A stretch of 64,000 nt of DNA from Hydractinia symbiolongicarpus (lineage: Eukaryota; Cnidaria; Hydrozoa; Anthoathecata; Hydractiniidae): contig NC_079888.1 in assembly GCF_029227915.1 (NCBI RefSeq), forward strand, positions 558,001 to 622,000, given 5' to 3'. Below the pieces are notes generated by a model that searched no databases, had not been told where the DNA came from, and worked only from the letters and a program-made list of their open reading frames with translations. The translations under genes and the position numbers were made by a program. Below are positions 50,601 through 64,000 of this stretch, in pieces (position 1 is the first letter of the stretch; each line of letters begins with the position of its first letter).

Positions 50601-53600
50601 AACGGCTAGGATTGGTCCCACAGTAAAAAATGACTTATTTATCTAAATTTTTAAATGAAGCGCTACCACAGGGTCCAGTGTAATCGTTGAGTTCCGGCAA
50701 TCATGTCGAGTTTAAAAGAATGTTATTTCTTGGAGTCCAATTGGCTCATTTATCACATTTATAAGGTCACAGTCCAGAATCAGTTCAATTATGTCCCACA
50801 GTTAATTGTTTCACTTTTAAAAGCGATACAACTTAGTAAGATCGGGAAAAATCGCTAAATACATGTTGGTACGAATATGTGAAGCAACCGTTGTAACTCA
50901 AACGGATTGACACCGTTAGAAAGTCAATGAAATGTAGTTTTTGAAACTGTCTCTACTTCTTCAGGGCGAACTAACGGCTAGGATTGGTCCCACAGTAAAA
51001 AATGACTTATTTATCTTAATTTTTAAATAAAGCGCTCCCACAGCGGCCAGTGTAATCGCTGAGTTCCGGTAATCATGTCGAGTTAAAAAGAATGTTATTT
51101 CTTGGATTCCAATTGGCTCATTTATCACATTTATAAGATCACAGCCCAGAATCAGTTCAATTAAGTCCCACAGTCAATCGTTTCACTTTTAATAGCGATA
51201 CAACTTAGTAATATCGGAAAAAAACGCTAAATACATGTTGGTACGAATATGTGAAGCAACCGTTGTAACTCAAACGGATTCACACCGTTAGAAAGTCAAT
51301 GAAAGGTAGTTTTTGAAACTGTCTCTATTTCTTCAGCGTGAAGTAACAGATAGGATTGGTCCCACAGTAAAAAATGACTTATTTATCTAAGTCTTTGAAT
51401 AAAGCGCTACCACAGGGTCCAGTGTAATCGTTGAGTTCCGGCAATCATGTCGAGTTAAAAAGAATGTTATTTCTTGTAGTTCAATTGGCTCATTCATCAC
51501 ATTTATAAGGTCACAGTCCAGAATCAGTTCAATTAAGTCCCACAGTCAATCGTTTCACTTTTAAAAGTGATACAACATAGTTATATCGGAACAAAATCAC
51601 TAAATACATGTTGGTAGGAATATGTGACGCAACCGTTTTAACTCAAACGGATTGACACCGTTAGAAAGTCAATGAAAGGTAGTTTTTGAAACTGTCTCTA
51701 TTTCTTCAGCGTGAACTAACGGATAGGATTGGTCCCACAGTAAAGAATTACTTATTTATCGAAAGTTTTAAATAAAGCGCTACCACAGGGTCCAGTGTAA
51801 TCGCTGAGTTCCGGCAATCATGTCGAGTTAAAAAGAATGTTATTTCTTGGAGTTGAATTGGCTCATTTATCACATTTATAAGGTCACAGTCCAGAAACAG
51901 TTCAATTAATTCCCACAGTCAATCGTTTCACTTTTAAAAGCGATACAACTTAGTAATATCGGGAAAAATCGCTAAATACATGTTGGTACGAATATGTGAC
52001 GCAACCGTTGTAACTCAAACGGATTGCCACCCTTAAAAAGACAATGAAATGTAGTTTTCGAAACTGTCTCTATTTCTTCAGCGTGAACTAACGGCTATGA
52101 TTGGTCCCACAGTAAAAAATGACTTATTAATCTTAATTTTTAAATGAAGCACTACCGCACCGGCCAGTGCAATCGCTGAGTTTCATTAATCCTGTCAGAT
52201 TAAGAAGAATGTCATTCCTTGGAGTCCAATTGGCTCATTTATCACATTTATCAGGTCACAGTCCAGAATCAGTTCAATTATGTCCCACAGTTAATTGTTT
52301 CACTTTTAAAAGCGATACAACTTAGTAAGATCGGGAAAAATCGCTAAATACATGTTGGTACGAATATGTGAAGCAACCGTTGTAACTCAAACGGATTGAC
52401 ACCGTTAGAAAGTCAATGAAATGTAGTTTTTGAAACTGTCTCTACTTCTTCAGGGCGAACTAACGGCTAGGATTGGTCCCACAGTAAAAAATGACTTATT
52501 TATCTTAATTTTTAAATAAAGCGCTCCCACAGCGGCCAGTGTAATCGCTGAGTTCCGGCAATCATGTCGAGTTAAAAAGAATGTTATTTCTTGGATTCCA
52601 ATTGGCTCATTTATCACATTTATAAGATCACAGCCCAGAATCAGTTCAATTAAGTCCCACAGTCAATCGTTTCACTTTTAATAGCGATACAACTTAGTAA
52701 TATCGGAAAAAAACGCTAAATACATGTTGGTACGAATATGTGAAGCAACCGTTGTAACTCAAACGGATTCACACCGTTAGAAAGTCAATGAAAGGTAGTT
52801 TTTGAAACTGTCTCTATTTCTTCAGCGTGAAGTAACAGATAGGATTGTTCCCACAGTAAAAAATGACTTATTTATCTAAGTCTTTGAATAAAGCGCTACC
52901 ACAGGGTCCAGTGTAATCGTTGAGTTCCGGCAATCATGTCGAGTTAAAAAGAATGTTATTTCTTGTAGTTCAATTGGCTCATTCATCACATTTATAAGGT
53001 CACAGTCCAGAATCAGTTCAATTAATTCCCACAGTCAATCGTTTCACTTTTAAAAGTGATACAACATAGTTATATCGGAACAAAATCACTAAATACATGT
53101 TGGTAGGAATATGTGACGCAACCGTTTTAACTCAAACGGATTGACACCGTTAGAAAGTCAATGAAAGGTAGTTTTTGAAACTGTCTCTATTTCTTCAGCG
53201 TGAACTAACGGATAGGATTGGTCCCACAGTAAAGAATTACTTATTTATCGAAAGTTTTAAATAAAGCGCTACCACAGGGTCCAGTGTAATCGCTGAGTTC
53301 CGGCATTCATGTCGAGTTAAAAAGAATGTTATTTCTTGGAGTTGAATTGGCTCATTTATCACATTTATAAGGTCACAGTCCAGAAACAGTTCAATTAATT
53401 CCCACAGTCAATCGTTTCACTTTTAAAAGCGATACAACTTAGTAATATCGGGAAAAATCGCTAAATACATGTTGGTACGAATATGTGACGCAACCGTTGT
53501 AACTCAAACGGATTGCCACCCTTAAAAAGACAATGAAATGTAGTTTTCGAAACTGTCTCTATTTCTTCAGCGTGAACTAACGGCTATGATTGGTCCCACA

Positions 53601-56539
53601 GTAAAAAATGACTTATTAATCTTAATTTTTAAATGAAGCACTACCACACCGGCCAGTGCAATCGCTGAGTTTCATTAATCCTGTCAGATTAAGAAGAATG
53701 TCATTCCTTGGAGTCCAATTGGCTCATTTATCACATTTATCAGGTCACAGTCCAGAATCAGTTGAACTAAGTCCCACAGTCAATCGGTTCACCGTTAAAA
53801 GCGATACAACTTAGTAATATCGGAACAAAATCACTAAATACATGTTGGTACGAATATGTGACGCAACCGTTGTAACTCAAACGGAATGACACCGTTAAAA
53901 AGACAATGAAATGTAGTTTTTGAAATTGTCTCTGTTTCTTCAGCGTGAACTAACGGATAGGATTGGTCTCATAGTAAAAAATGTCTTATTTATCGAAATT
54001 TTTAAATGAAGCGCTACCACAGGGTCCAGTGTAATCCCTGAGTTCCGGCAATCATGTCAAATTAAGAAGATTGTCATTTCTTGGAGTCCAATTGGCTCAT
54101 TTATCACATTTATAAGACCAATTGGCTCATTTATAAGATCACAGTCCAAAATCAGTCCAATTAAGTCCCACAGTCAATCGTTTCACTTTTAAAAGCGAAA
54201 CAACTTAGTAATATCGGAAAAAATCGCTAAATACATGTTGGTTGCACTATGTGAAGCAACCGTTGTAAGTCAAACGGATTGACACCGTTAGAAAGTCAAT
54301 GAAAGGTAGTTTTCAAAACTGTCTCTATTTCTTCAGCGTGAACTAACGGATAGGATTGGTCCCACAGTAAAAAATGACTTATTTATCGAAAGTTTTAAAT
54401 AAAGCGCTACCACAGGGTCCAGTGTAATCGCTGAGATCCGGCAATCATGTCAAGTTAAAAAGAATGTTATTTCTTGGAGTTCATTTGGCTCATTTATCAC
54501 ATTTATAAGGTCACAGTCCAGAAAAAGTTCAATTAATTCCCACAGTCAATCGTTTCACTTTTAAAAGCGATACAACTTAGTTATATCAGAAGAAAATCAC
54601 TAAATACATGTTGGTACGAATATGTGACGCAACCGTTGTAACTCAAACGGATTGCCACCCTTAAAAAGACAATGAAATGTAGTTTTCGAAACTGTCTCTA
54701 TTTCTTCAGCCTGAACTAACGGCTATGATTGGTCCCACAGTAAAAAATGACTTATTAATCTTAACTTTTAAATGAAGCACTACCACACCGGCCAGTGCAA
54801 TCGCTGAGTTTCATTAATCCTGTCAGATTAAGAAGAACGTCATTCCTTGGAGTCCAATTGGCTCATTTATCACATTTATCACGTCACAGTCCAGAATCAG
54901 TTGAACTAAGTCCCACAGTTAATCGGTTCACCGTTAAAAGCGATACAACTTAGTAATATCGGAACAAAATCACTAAATACATGTTGGTACGAATATGTGA
55001 CGCAACCGTTGTAACTCAAACGGATTGCCACACTTAAAAAGACAATGAAATGTAGTTTTTGAAACTGTCTCTGTTTCTTCAGCGTGAACTAACGGATAGG
55101 ATTGGTCTCATAGTAAAAAATGACTTATTTATCGAAATTTTTAAATGAAGCGCTACCACAGGGTCCAGTGTAATCCCTGAGTTCCGGCAATCATGTCAAA
55201 TTAAGAAGATTGTCATTCCTTGGAGTCCAATTGGCTCATTTATCACATTTATAAGATCACAGTCCAAAATCAGTCCAATTAAGTCCCACAGTCAATCGTT
55301 TCACTTTTAAAAGCGATACAACTTAGTAATATCGGGAAAAATCGCTAAATACATGTTGGTACGAATATGTGACGCAACCGTTGTAACTCAAACGGATTGC
55401 CACCCTTAAAAAGACAATGAAATGTAGTTTTCGAAACTGTCTCTATTTCTTCAGCGTGAACTAACGGCTATGATTGGTCCCACAGTAAAAAATGACTTAT
55501 TAATCTTAATTTTTAAATGAAGCACTACCACACCGGCCAGTGCAATCGCTGAGTTTCATTAATCCTGTCAGATTAAGAAGAATGTCATTCCTTGGAGTCC
55601 AATTGGCTCATTTATCACATTTATCAGGTCACAGTCCAGAATCAGTTGAACTAAGTCCCACAGTCAATCGGTTCACCGTTAAAAGCGATACAACTTAGTA
55701 ATATCGGAACAAAATCACTAAATACATGTTGGTACGAATATGTGACGCAACCGTTGTAACTCAAACGGAATGACACCGTTAAAAAGACAATGAAATGTAG
55801 TTTTTGAAATTGTCTCTGTTTCTTCAGCGTGAACTAACGGATAGGATTGGTCTCATAGTAAAAAATGACTTATTTATCGAAATTTTTAAATGAAGCGCTA
55901 CCACAGGGTCCAGTGTAATCCCTGAGTTCCGGCAATCATGTCAAATTAAGAAGATTGTCATTTCTTGGAGTCCAATTGGCTCATTTATCACATTTATAAG
56001 ACCAATTGGCTCATTTATAAGATCACAGTCCAAAATCAGTCCAATTAAGTCCCACAGTCAATCGTTTCACTTTTAAAAGCGAAACAACTTAGTAATATCG
56101 GAAAAAATCGCTAAATACATGTTGGTTCCAATATGTGACGCAACCGTTGTAACTCAAACGGATTGCCACCCTTAAAAAGACAATGAAATGTAGTTTTCGA
56201 AACTGTCTCTATTTCTTCAGCCTGAACTAACGGCTATGATTGGTCCCACAGTAAAAAATGACTTATTAATCTTAACTTTTAAATGAAGCACTACCACACC
56301 GGCCAGTGCAATCGCTGAGTTTCATTAATCCTGTCAGATTAAGAAGAATGTCATTCCTTGGAGTCCAATTGGCTCATTTATCACATTTATCAGGTCACAG
56401 TCCAGAATCAGTTGAACTAAGTCCCACAGTTAATCGGTTCACCGTTAAAAGCGATACAACTTAGTAATATCGGAACAAAATCACTAAATACATGTTGGTA
56501 CGAATATGTGACGCAACCGTTGTAACTCAAACGGATTGC

Positions 56540-59147
56540 CACACTTAAAAAGACAATGAAATGTAGTTTTTGAAACTGTCTCTGTTTCTTCAGCGTGAAC
56601 TAACGGATAGGATTGGTCTCATAGTAAAAAATGACTTATTTATCGAAATTTTTAAATGAAGCGCTACCACAGGGTCCAGTGTAATCCCTGAGTTCCGGCA
56701 ATCATGTCAAATTAAGAAGATTGTCATTCCTTGGAGTCCAATTGGCTCATTTATCACATTTATAAGATCACAGTCCAAAATCAGTCCAATTAAGTCCCAC
56801 AGTCAATCGTTTCACTTTTAAAAGCGAAACAACCTAGTAATATCGGTAAAAATCGCTAAATACATGGTGGTTCCAATATGTGAAGCAACCGTTGTAAGTC
56901 AAACGGATTGACACCGTTAGAAAGTCAATGAAAGGTAGTTTTTAAAACTGTCTCTATTTCTTCAGCGTGAACTAACGGATAGGATTGGTCCCACAGTAAA
57001 AAATGACTTATTTATCGAAATTTTTAAATAAAGCGCTACCACAGGGTCCAGTGTAATCGCTGAGATCCGGCAATCATGTCAATTTAAAAAGAATGTTAGT
57101 TCTTGGAGTTCATTTGGCTCATTTATCACATTTATAAGGTCACAGTCCAGAAAAAGTTCAATTAATTCCCACAGTCAATCGTTTCACTTTTAAAAGCGAT
57201 ACAACTTAGTTATATCAGAACAAAATCACTAAATACATGTTGGTACGAATATGTGACGCAACCGTTGTAACTCAAACGGATTGCCACCCTTAAAAAGACA
57301 ATGAAATGTAGTTTTCGAAACTGTCTCTATTTCTTCAGCCTGAACTAACGGCTATGATTGGTCCCACAGTAAAAAATGACTTATTAATCTTAATTTTTAA
57401 ATGAAGCACTACCACACCGGCCAGTGCAATCGCTGAGTTTCATTAATCCTGTCAGATTAAGAAGAATGTCATTCCTTGGAGTCCAATTGGCTCATTTATC
57501 ACATTTATCAGGTCACAGTCCAGAATCAGTTGAACTAAGTCCCACAGTTAATCGGTTCACCGTTAAAAGCGATACAACTTAGTAATATCGGAACAAAATC
57601 ACTAAATACATGTTGGTACGAATATGTGACGCAACCGTTGTAACTCAAACGGATTGCCACACTTAAAAAGACAATGAAATGTAGTTTTTGAAACTGTGTT
57701 TGTTTCTTCAGCGTGAACTAACGGATAGGATTGGTCTCATAGTAAAAAATGACTTATTTATCGAAATTTTTAAATGAAGCGCTACCACAGGGTCCAGTGT
57801 AATCCCTGAGTTCCGGCAATCATGTCAAATTAAGAAGATTGTCATTCCTTGGAGTCCAATTGGCTCATTTATCACATTTATAAGATCACAGTCCAAAATC
57901 AGTCCAATTAAGTCCCACAGTCAATCGTTTCACTTTTAAAAGCGAAACAACTTAGTAATATCGGTAAAAATCGCTAAATACATGTTGGTTCCAATATGTG
58001 AAGCAACCGTTGTAAGTCAAACGGATTGACACCGTTAGAAAGTCAATGAAAGGTAGTTTTTAAAACTGTCTCTATTTCTTCAGCGTGAACTAACGGATAG
58101 GATTGGTCCCACAGTAAAAAATGACTTATTTATCGAAATTTTTAAATAAAGCGCTACCACAGGGTCCAGTGTAATCGCTGAGATCCGGCAATCATGTCAA
58201 ATTAAGAAGATTGTCATTCCTTGGAGTCCAATTGGCTAATTTATCACATTTATAAGATCACAGTCCAAAATCAGTCCAATTAAGTCCCACAGTCAATCGT
58301 TTCACTTTTAAAAGCGAAACAACTTAGTAATATCGGTAAAAATCGCTAAATACATGTTGGTTCCAATATGTGAAGCAACCGTTGTAAGTCAAACGGATTG
58401 ACACCGTTAGAAAGTCAATGAAAGGTAGTTTTTAAAACTGTCTCTATTTCTTCAGCGTGAACTAACGGATAGGATTGGTCCCACAGTAAAAAATGACTTA
58501 TTTATCGAAATTTTTAAATAAAGCGCTACCACAGGGTCCAGTGTAATCGCTGAGATCCGGCAATCATGTCAAGTTAAAAAGAATGTTATTTCTTGGAGTT
58601 CATTTGGCTCATTTATCACATTTATAAGGTCACAGTCCAGAAACAGTTCAATTAATTCCCACAGTCAATCGTTTCACTTTTAAAAGCGATACAACTTAGT
58701 TATATCAGAACAAAATCATTAAATACATGTTGGTACGAATATGTGACGCAACCGTTGTAACTCAAATGGATTGCCACCCTTAAAAAGACAATGAAATGTA
58801 GTTTTCGAAACTGTCTCTATTTCTTCAGCCTGAACTAACGGCTATGATTGGTCCCACAGTAAAAAATGACTTATTAATCTTAATTTTTAAATGAAGCACT
58901 ACCACACCGGCCAGTGCAATCGCTGAGTTTCATTAATCCTGTCAGATTAAGAAGAATGTCATTCCTTGGAGTCCAATTGGCTCATTTATCACATTTATCA
59001 GGTCACAGTCCAGAATCAGTTGAACTAAGTTCCACAGTTAATCGGTTCACCGTTAAAAGCGATACAACTTAGTAATATCGGAACAAAATCACTAAATACA
59101 TGTTGGTACGAATATGTGACGCAACCGTTGTAACTCAAACGGATTGC
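56540..59147. repeat. Higher-order satellite repeat, right block copy A (about 2,608 bp)
   Basis: Rare variants recur at a fixed distance: aacctagtaatatcgg at 56831 and 59439, and actgtgtttg at 57692 and 60301. This gives a 7-monomer unit of 2,608-2,609 bp. Exact edges are approximate. Confidence 0.75.
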
Positions 59148-61755
59148 CACACTTAAAAAGACAATGAAATGTAGTTTTTGAAACTGTCTCTGTTTCTTCA
59201 GCGTGAACTAACGGATAGGATTGGTCTCATAGTAAAAAATGACTTATTTATCGAAATTTTTAAATGAAGCGCTACCACAGGGTCCAGTGTAATCCCTGAG
59301 TTCCGGCAATCATGTCAAATTAAGAAGATTGTCATTCCTTGGAGTCCAATTGGCTCATTTATCACATTTATAAGATCACAGTCCAAAATCAGTCCAATTA
59401 AGTCCCACAGTCAATCGTTTCACTTTTAAAAGCGAAACAACCTAGTAATATCGGTAAAAATCGCTAAATACATGGTGGTTCCAATATGTGAAGCAACCGT
59501 TGTAAGTCAAACGGATTGACACCGTTAGAAAGTCAATGAAAGGTAGTTTTTAAAACTGTCTCTATTTCTTCAGCGTGAACTAACGGATAGGATTGGTCCC
59601 ACAGTAAAAAATGACTTATTTATCGAAATTTTTAAATAAAGCGCTACCACAGGGTCCAGTGTAATCGCTGAGATCCGGCAATCATGTCAATTTAAAAAGA
59701 ATGTTAGTTCTTGGAGTTCATTTGGCTCATTTATCACATTTATAAGGTCACAGTCCAGAAAAAGTTCAATTAATTCCCACAGTCAATCGTTTCACTTTTA
59801 AAAGCGATACAACTTAGTTATATCAGAACAAAATCACTAAATACATGTTGGTACGAATATGTGACGCAACCGTTGTAACTCAAACGGATTGCCACCCTTA
59901 AAAAGACAATGAAATGTAGTTTTCGAAACTGTCTCTATTTCTTCAGCCTGAACTAACGGCTATGATTGGTCCCACAGTAAAAAATGACTTATTAATCTTA
60001 ATTTTTAAATGAAGCACTACCACACCGGCCAGTGCAATCGCTGAGTTTCATTAATCCTGTCAGATTAAGAAGAATGTCATTCCTTGGAGTCCAATTGGCT
60101 CATTTATCACATTTATCAGGTCACAGTCCAGAATCAGTTGAACTAAGTCCCACAGTTAATCGGTTCACCGTTAAAAGCGATACAACTTAGTAATATCGGA
60201 ACAAAATCACTAAATACATGTTGGTACGAATATGTGACGCAACCGTTGTAACTCAAACGGATTGCCACACTTAAAAAGACAATGAAATGTAGTTTTTGAA
60301 ACTGTGTTTGTTTCTTCAGCGTGAACTAACGGATAGGATTGGTCTCATAGTAAAAAATGACTTATTTATCGAAATTTTTAAATGAAGCGCTACCACAGGG
60401 TCCAGTGTAATCCCTGAGTTCCGGCAATCATGTCAAATTAAGAAGATTGTCATTCCTTGGAGTCCAATTGGCTCATTTATCACATTTATAAGATCACAGT
60501 CCAAAATCAGTCCAATTAAGTCCCACAGTCAATCGTTTCACTTTTAAAAGCGAAACAACTTAGTAATATCGGTAAAAATCGCTAAATACATGTTGGTTCC
60601 AATATGTGAAGCAACCGTTGTAAGTCAAACGGATTGACACCGTTAGAAAGTCAATGAAAGGTAGTTTTTAAAACTGTCTCTATTTCTTCAGCGTGAACTA
60701 ACGGATAGGATTGGTCCCACAGTAAAAAATGACTTATTTATCGAAATTTTTAAATAAAGCGCTACCACAGGGTCCAGTGTAATCGCTGAGATCCGGCAAT
60801 CATGTCAAATTAAGAAGATTGTCATTCCTTGGAGTCCAATTGGCTAATTTATCACATTTATAAGATCACAGTCCAAAATCAGTCCAATTAAGTCCCACAG
60901 TCAATCGTTTCACTTTTAAAAGCGAAACAACTTAGTAATATCGGTAAAAATCGCTAAATACATGTTGGTTCCAATATGTGAAGCAACCGTTGTAAGTCAA
61001 ACGGATTGACACCGTTAGAAAGTCAATGAAAGGTAGTTTTTAAAACTGTCTCTATTTCTTCAGCGTGAACTAACGGATAGGATTGGTCCCACAGTAAAAA
61101 ATGACTTATTTATCGAAATTTTTAAATAAAGCGCTACCACAGGGTCCAGTGTAATCGCTGAGATCCGGCAATCATGTCAAGTTAAAAAGAATGTTATTTC
61201 TTGGAGTTCATTTGGCTCATTTATCACATTTATAAGGTCACAGTCCAGAAACAGTTCAATTAATTCCCACAGTCAATCGTTTCACTTTTAAAAGCGATAC
61301 AACTTAGTTATATCAGAACAAAATCATTAAATACATGTTGGTACGAATATGTGACGCAACCGTTGTAACTCAAATGGATTGCCACCCTTAAAAAGACAAT
61401 GAAATGTAGTTTTCGAAACTGTCTCTATTTCTTCAGCCTGAACTAACGGCTATGATTGGTCCCACAGTAAAAAATGACTTATTAATCTTAATTTTTAAAT
61501 GAAGCACTACCACACCGGCCAGTGCAATCGCTGAGTTTCATTAATCCTGTCAGATTAAGAAGAATGTCATTCCTTGGAGTCCAATTGGCTCATTTATCAC
61601 ATTTATCAGGTCACAGTCCAGAATCAGTTGAACTAAGTTCCACAGTTAATCGGTTCACCGTTAAAAGCGATACAACTTAGTAATATCGGAACAAAATCAC
61701 TAAATACATGTTGGTACGAATATGTGACGCAACCGTTGTAACTCAAACGGATTGC
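59148..61755. repeat. Higher-order satellite repeat, right block copy B
   Basis: The second copy of the 7-monomer unit. After about 61751 the variant ccaccctt replaces ccacactt and the period changes to 3 monomers (tccacagtt at 61639 and 62757). The edges are approximate. Confidence 0.7.
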
Positions 61756-64000
61756 CACCCTTAAAAAGACAATGAAATGTAGTTTTTGAGACTGTCTCTG
61801 TTTCTTCAGCGTGAACTAACGGATAGGATTGGTCTCATAGTAAAAAATGACTTATTTATCGAAATTTTTAAATGAAGCGCTACCACAGGGTCCAGTGTAA
61901 TCCCTGAGTTCCGGCAATCATGTCAAATTAAGAAGATTGTCATTCCTTGGAGTCCGATTGGCTCATTTATCACATTTATAAGATCACAGTCCAAAATCAG
62001 TCCAATTAAGTCCCACAGTCAATCGTTTCACTTTTAAAAGCGAAGCAACTTAGTAATATCGGTAAAAATCGCTAAATACATGTTGGTTCCAATATGTGAA
62101 GCAACCGTTGTAAGTCAAACGGATTGACACCGTTAGAAAGTCAATGAAAGGTAGTTTTTAAAACTGTCTCTATTTCTTCAGCGTGAACTAACGGATAGGA
62201 TTGGTCCCACAGTAAAAAATGACTTATTTATCGAAATTTTTAAATAAAGCGCTACCACAGGGTCCAGTTTAATCGCTGAGATCCGGCAATCATGTCAAGT
62301 TAAAAAGAATGTTATTTCTTGGAGTTCATTTGGCTCATTTATCATATTTATAAGGTCACAGTCCAGAAACAGTTCAATTAATTCCCACAGTCAATCGTTT
62401 CACTTTTAAAAGCGATACAACTTAGTTATATCAGAACAAAATCATTAAATACATGTTGGTACGAATATGTGACGCAACCGTTGTAACTCAAACGGATTGC
62501 CACCCTTAAAAAGACAATGAAATGTAGTTTTCGAAACTGTCTCTATTTCTTCAGCCTGAACTAACGGCTATGATTGGTCCCACAGTAAAAAATGACTTAT
62601 TAATCTTAATTTTTAAATGAAGCACTACCACACCGGCCAGTGCAATCGCTGAGTTTCATTAATCCTGTCAGATTAAGAAGAATGTCATTCCTTGGAGTCC
62701 AATTGGCTCATTTATCACATTTATCAGGTCACAGTCCAGAATCAGTTGAACTAAGTTCCACAGTTAATCGGTTCACCGTTAAAAGTGATACAACTTAGTA
62801 ATATCGGAACAAAATCACTAAATACATGTTGGTACGAATATGTGACGCAACCGTTGTAACTCAAACGGATTGCCACCCTTAAAAAGACAATGAAATGTAG
62901 TTTTTGAGACTGTCTCTGTTTCTTCAGCGTGAACTAACAGATAGGATTGGTCTCATAGTAAAAAATGACTTATTTATCGAAATTTTTAAATGAAGCGCTA
63001 CCACAGGGTCCAGTGTAATCCCTGAGTTCCGGCAATCATGTCAAATTAAGAAGATTGTCATTCCTTGGACTCCGATTGGCTCATTTATCACATTTATAAG
63101 ATCACAGTCCAAAATCAGTCCAATTAAGTCCCACAGTCAATCGTTTCACTTTTAAAAGCGAAACAACTTAGTAATATCGGTAAAAATCGCTAAATACATG
63201 TTGGTTCCAATATGTGAAGCAACCGTTGTAAGTCAAACGGATTGACACCGTTAGAAAGTCAATGAAAGGTAGTTTTAAAAACTGTCTCTATTTTTTCAGC
63301 GTGAACTAACGGATAGGATTGGTCCCACAGTAAAAAATGACTTATTTATCGAAATTTTTAAATAAAGCGCTACCACAGGGTCCAGTGTAATCGCTGAGAT
63401 CCGGCAATCATGTCAAGTTAAAAAGAATGTTATTTCTTGGAGTTCATTTGGCTCATTTATCACATTTATAAGGTCACAGTCCAGAAACAGTTCAATTAAT
63501 TCCCACAGTCAATCGTTTCACTTTTAAAAGCGATACAACTTAGTTATATCAGAACAAAATCACTAAATACATGTTGGTACGAATATGTGAGGCAACCGTT
63601 GTAACTCAAACGGATTGCCACCCTTAAAAAGACAATGAAATGTAGTTTTCGAAACTGTCTCTATTTCTTCAGCCTGAACTAACGGCTATGATTGGTCCCA
63701 CAGTAAAAAATGACTTATTAATCTTAATTTTTAAATGAAGCACTACCACACCGGCCAGTGCAATCGCTGAGTTTCATTAATCCTGTCAGATTAAGAAGAA
63801 TGTCATTCCTTGGAGTCCAATTGGCTCATTTATCACATTTATCAGGTCACAGTCCAGAATCAGTTGAAATAAGTCCCACAGTTAATCGGTTCACCGTTAA
63901 AAGCGATACAACTTAGTAATATCGGAAAAAAATCACTAAATACATGTTGGTACGAATATGTGACGCAACCGTTGTAACTCAAACGGATTGCCACCCTTAA

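Larger units (their letters stand above)
47699..64000. repeat. Satellite array, right block
   Basis: The same roughly 372-bp satellite resumes at gctaccacagggtccagtgt (47702) after three bases (act) that fit neither the element nor the monomer cleanly. The first partial monomer has ggagttgaattggctc, the same subtype as the monomers just left of the insertion (about 29418-31260). About 44 monomers follow. Subtypes with ccacaccggccagtgcaatc and ggtctcatagtaaaaaatg dominate this side and are rare on the left. No gene is seen. Confidence 0.97.

Overview
This window is eukaryotic, most likely animal, DNA. About 48 kb of it is tandem satellite, and a single intact-looking Polinton/Maverick (a self-synthesizing, virus-like DNA transposon) of about 15.6 kb sits inside that array. 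The Polinton gene set looks like those of cnidarian and other aquatic invertebrate genomes, but that is recall of family flavour and no search was run. There are no bacterial operons, tRNAs, rRNAs or CRISPR arrays.

Layout: 1-32061 is a satellite of about 372-bp monomers with several higher-order repeat periods, including a 5,211-bp (14-monomer) unit repeated twice. 32062-47698 is the Polinton, bounded by two 220-bp terminal inverted repeats that are identical base for base. 47699-64000 is the same satellite again, resuming in the monomer subtype that was interrupted and carrying a roughly 2,608-bp (7-monomer) higher-order repeat.

Polinton genes from left to right: protein-primed DNA polymerase B (-); a small SAP-domain gene broken by a stop codon (-); retroviral-type DDE integrase (+); two paralogous membrane-hairpin proteins (-, -), the first with adjacent YPxL and PTAP late-domain-like motifs at its N-terminus; a coiled-coil membrane protein (+); then a minus-strand block of five small or medium proteins (141, 43, 75, 138 and 205 aa), the packaging ATPase, the double-jelly-roll major capsid protein and a frame-broken virion-protein-like gene; finally two plus-strand genes (389 aa, and a 111-aa protein). 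The polymerase and integrase would copy and insert the element. The capsid protein, ATPase and membrane proteins imply a virion stage. No adenain-type maturation protease was found.

The most interesting unexplained pattern is that seven perfect or near-perfect short inverted repeats lie within about 1-20 nt after stop codons, and none lies between genes whose reading frames overlap. Two of them, about 9 kb apart, are near-identical 25-nt hairpins whose differences keep the stem paired as RNA. This resembles the hairpin 3'-end rule of Mimivirus transcripts and may be a Polinton mRNA 3'-end signal. Other leads are the YPxL/PTAP motif pair, an amphipathic module duplicated into the polymerase just before motif A, and a three-arm nested inverted repeat at 46783-46940.
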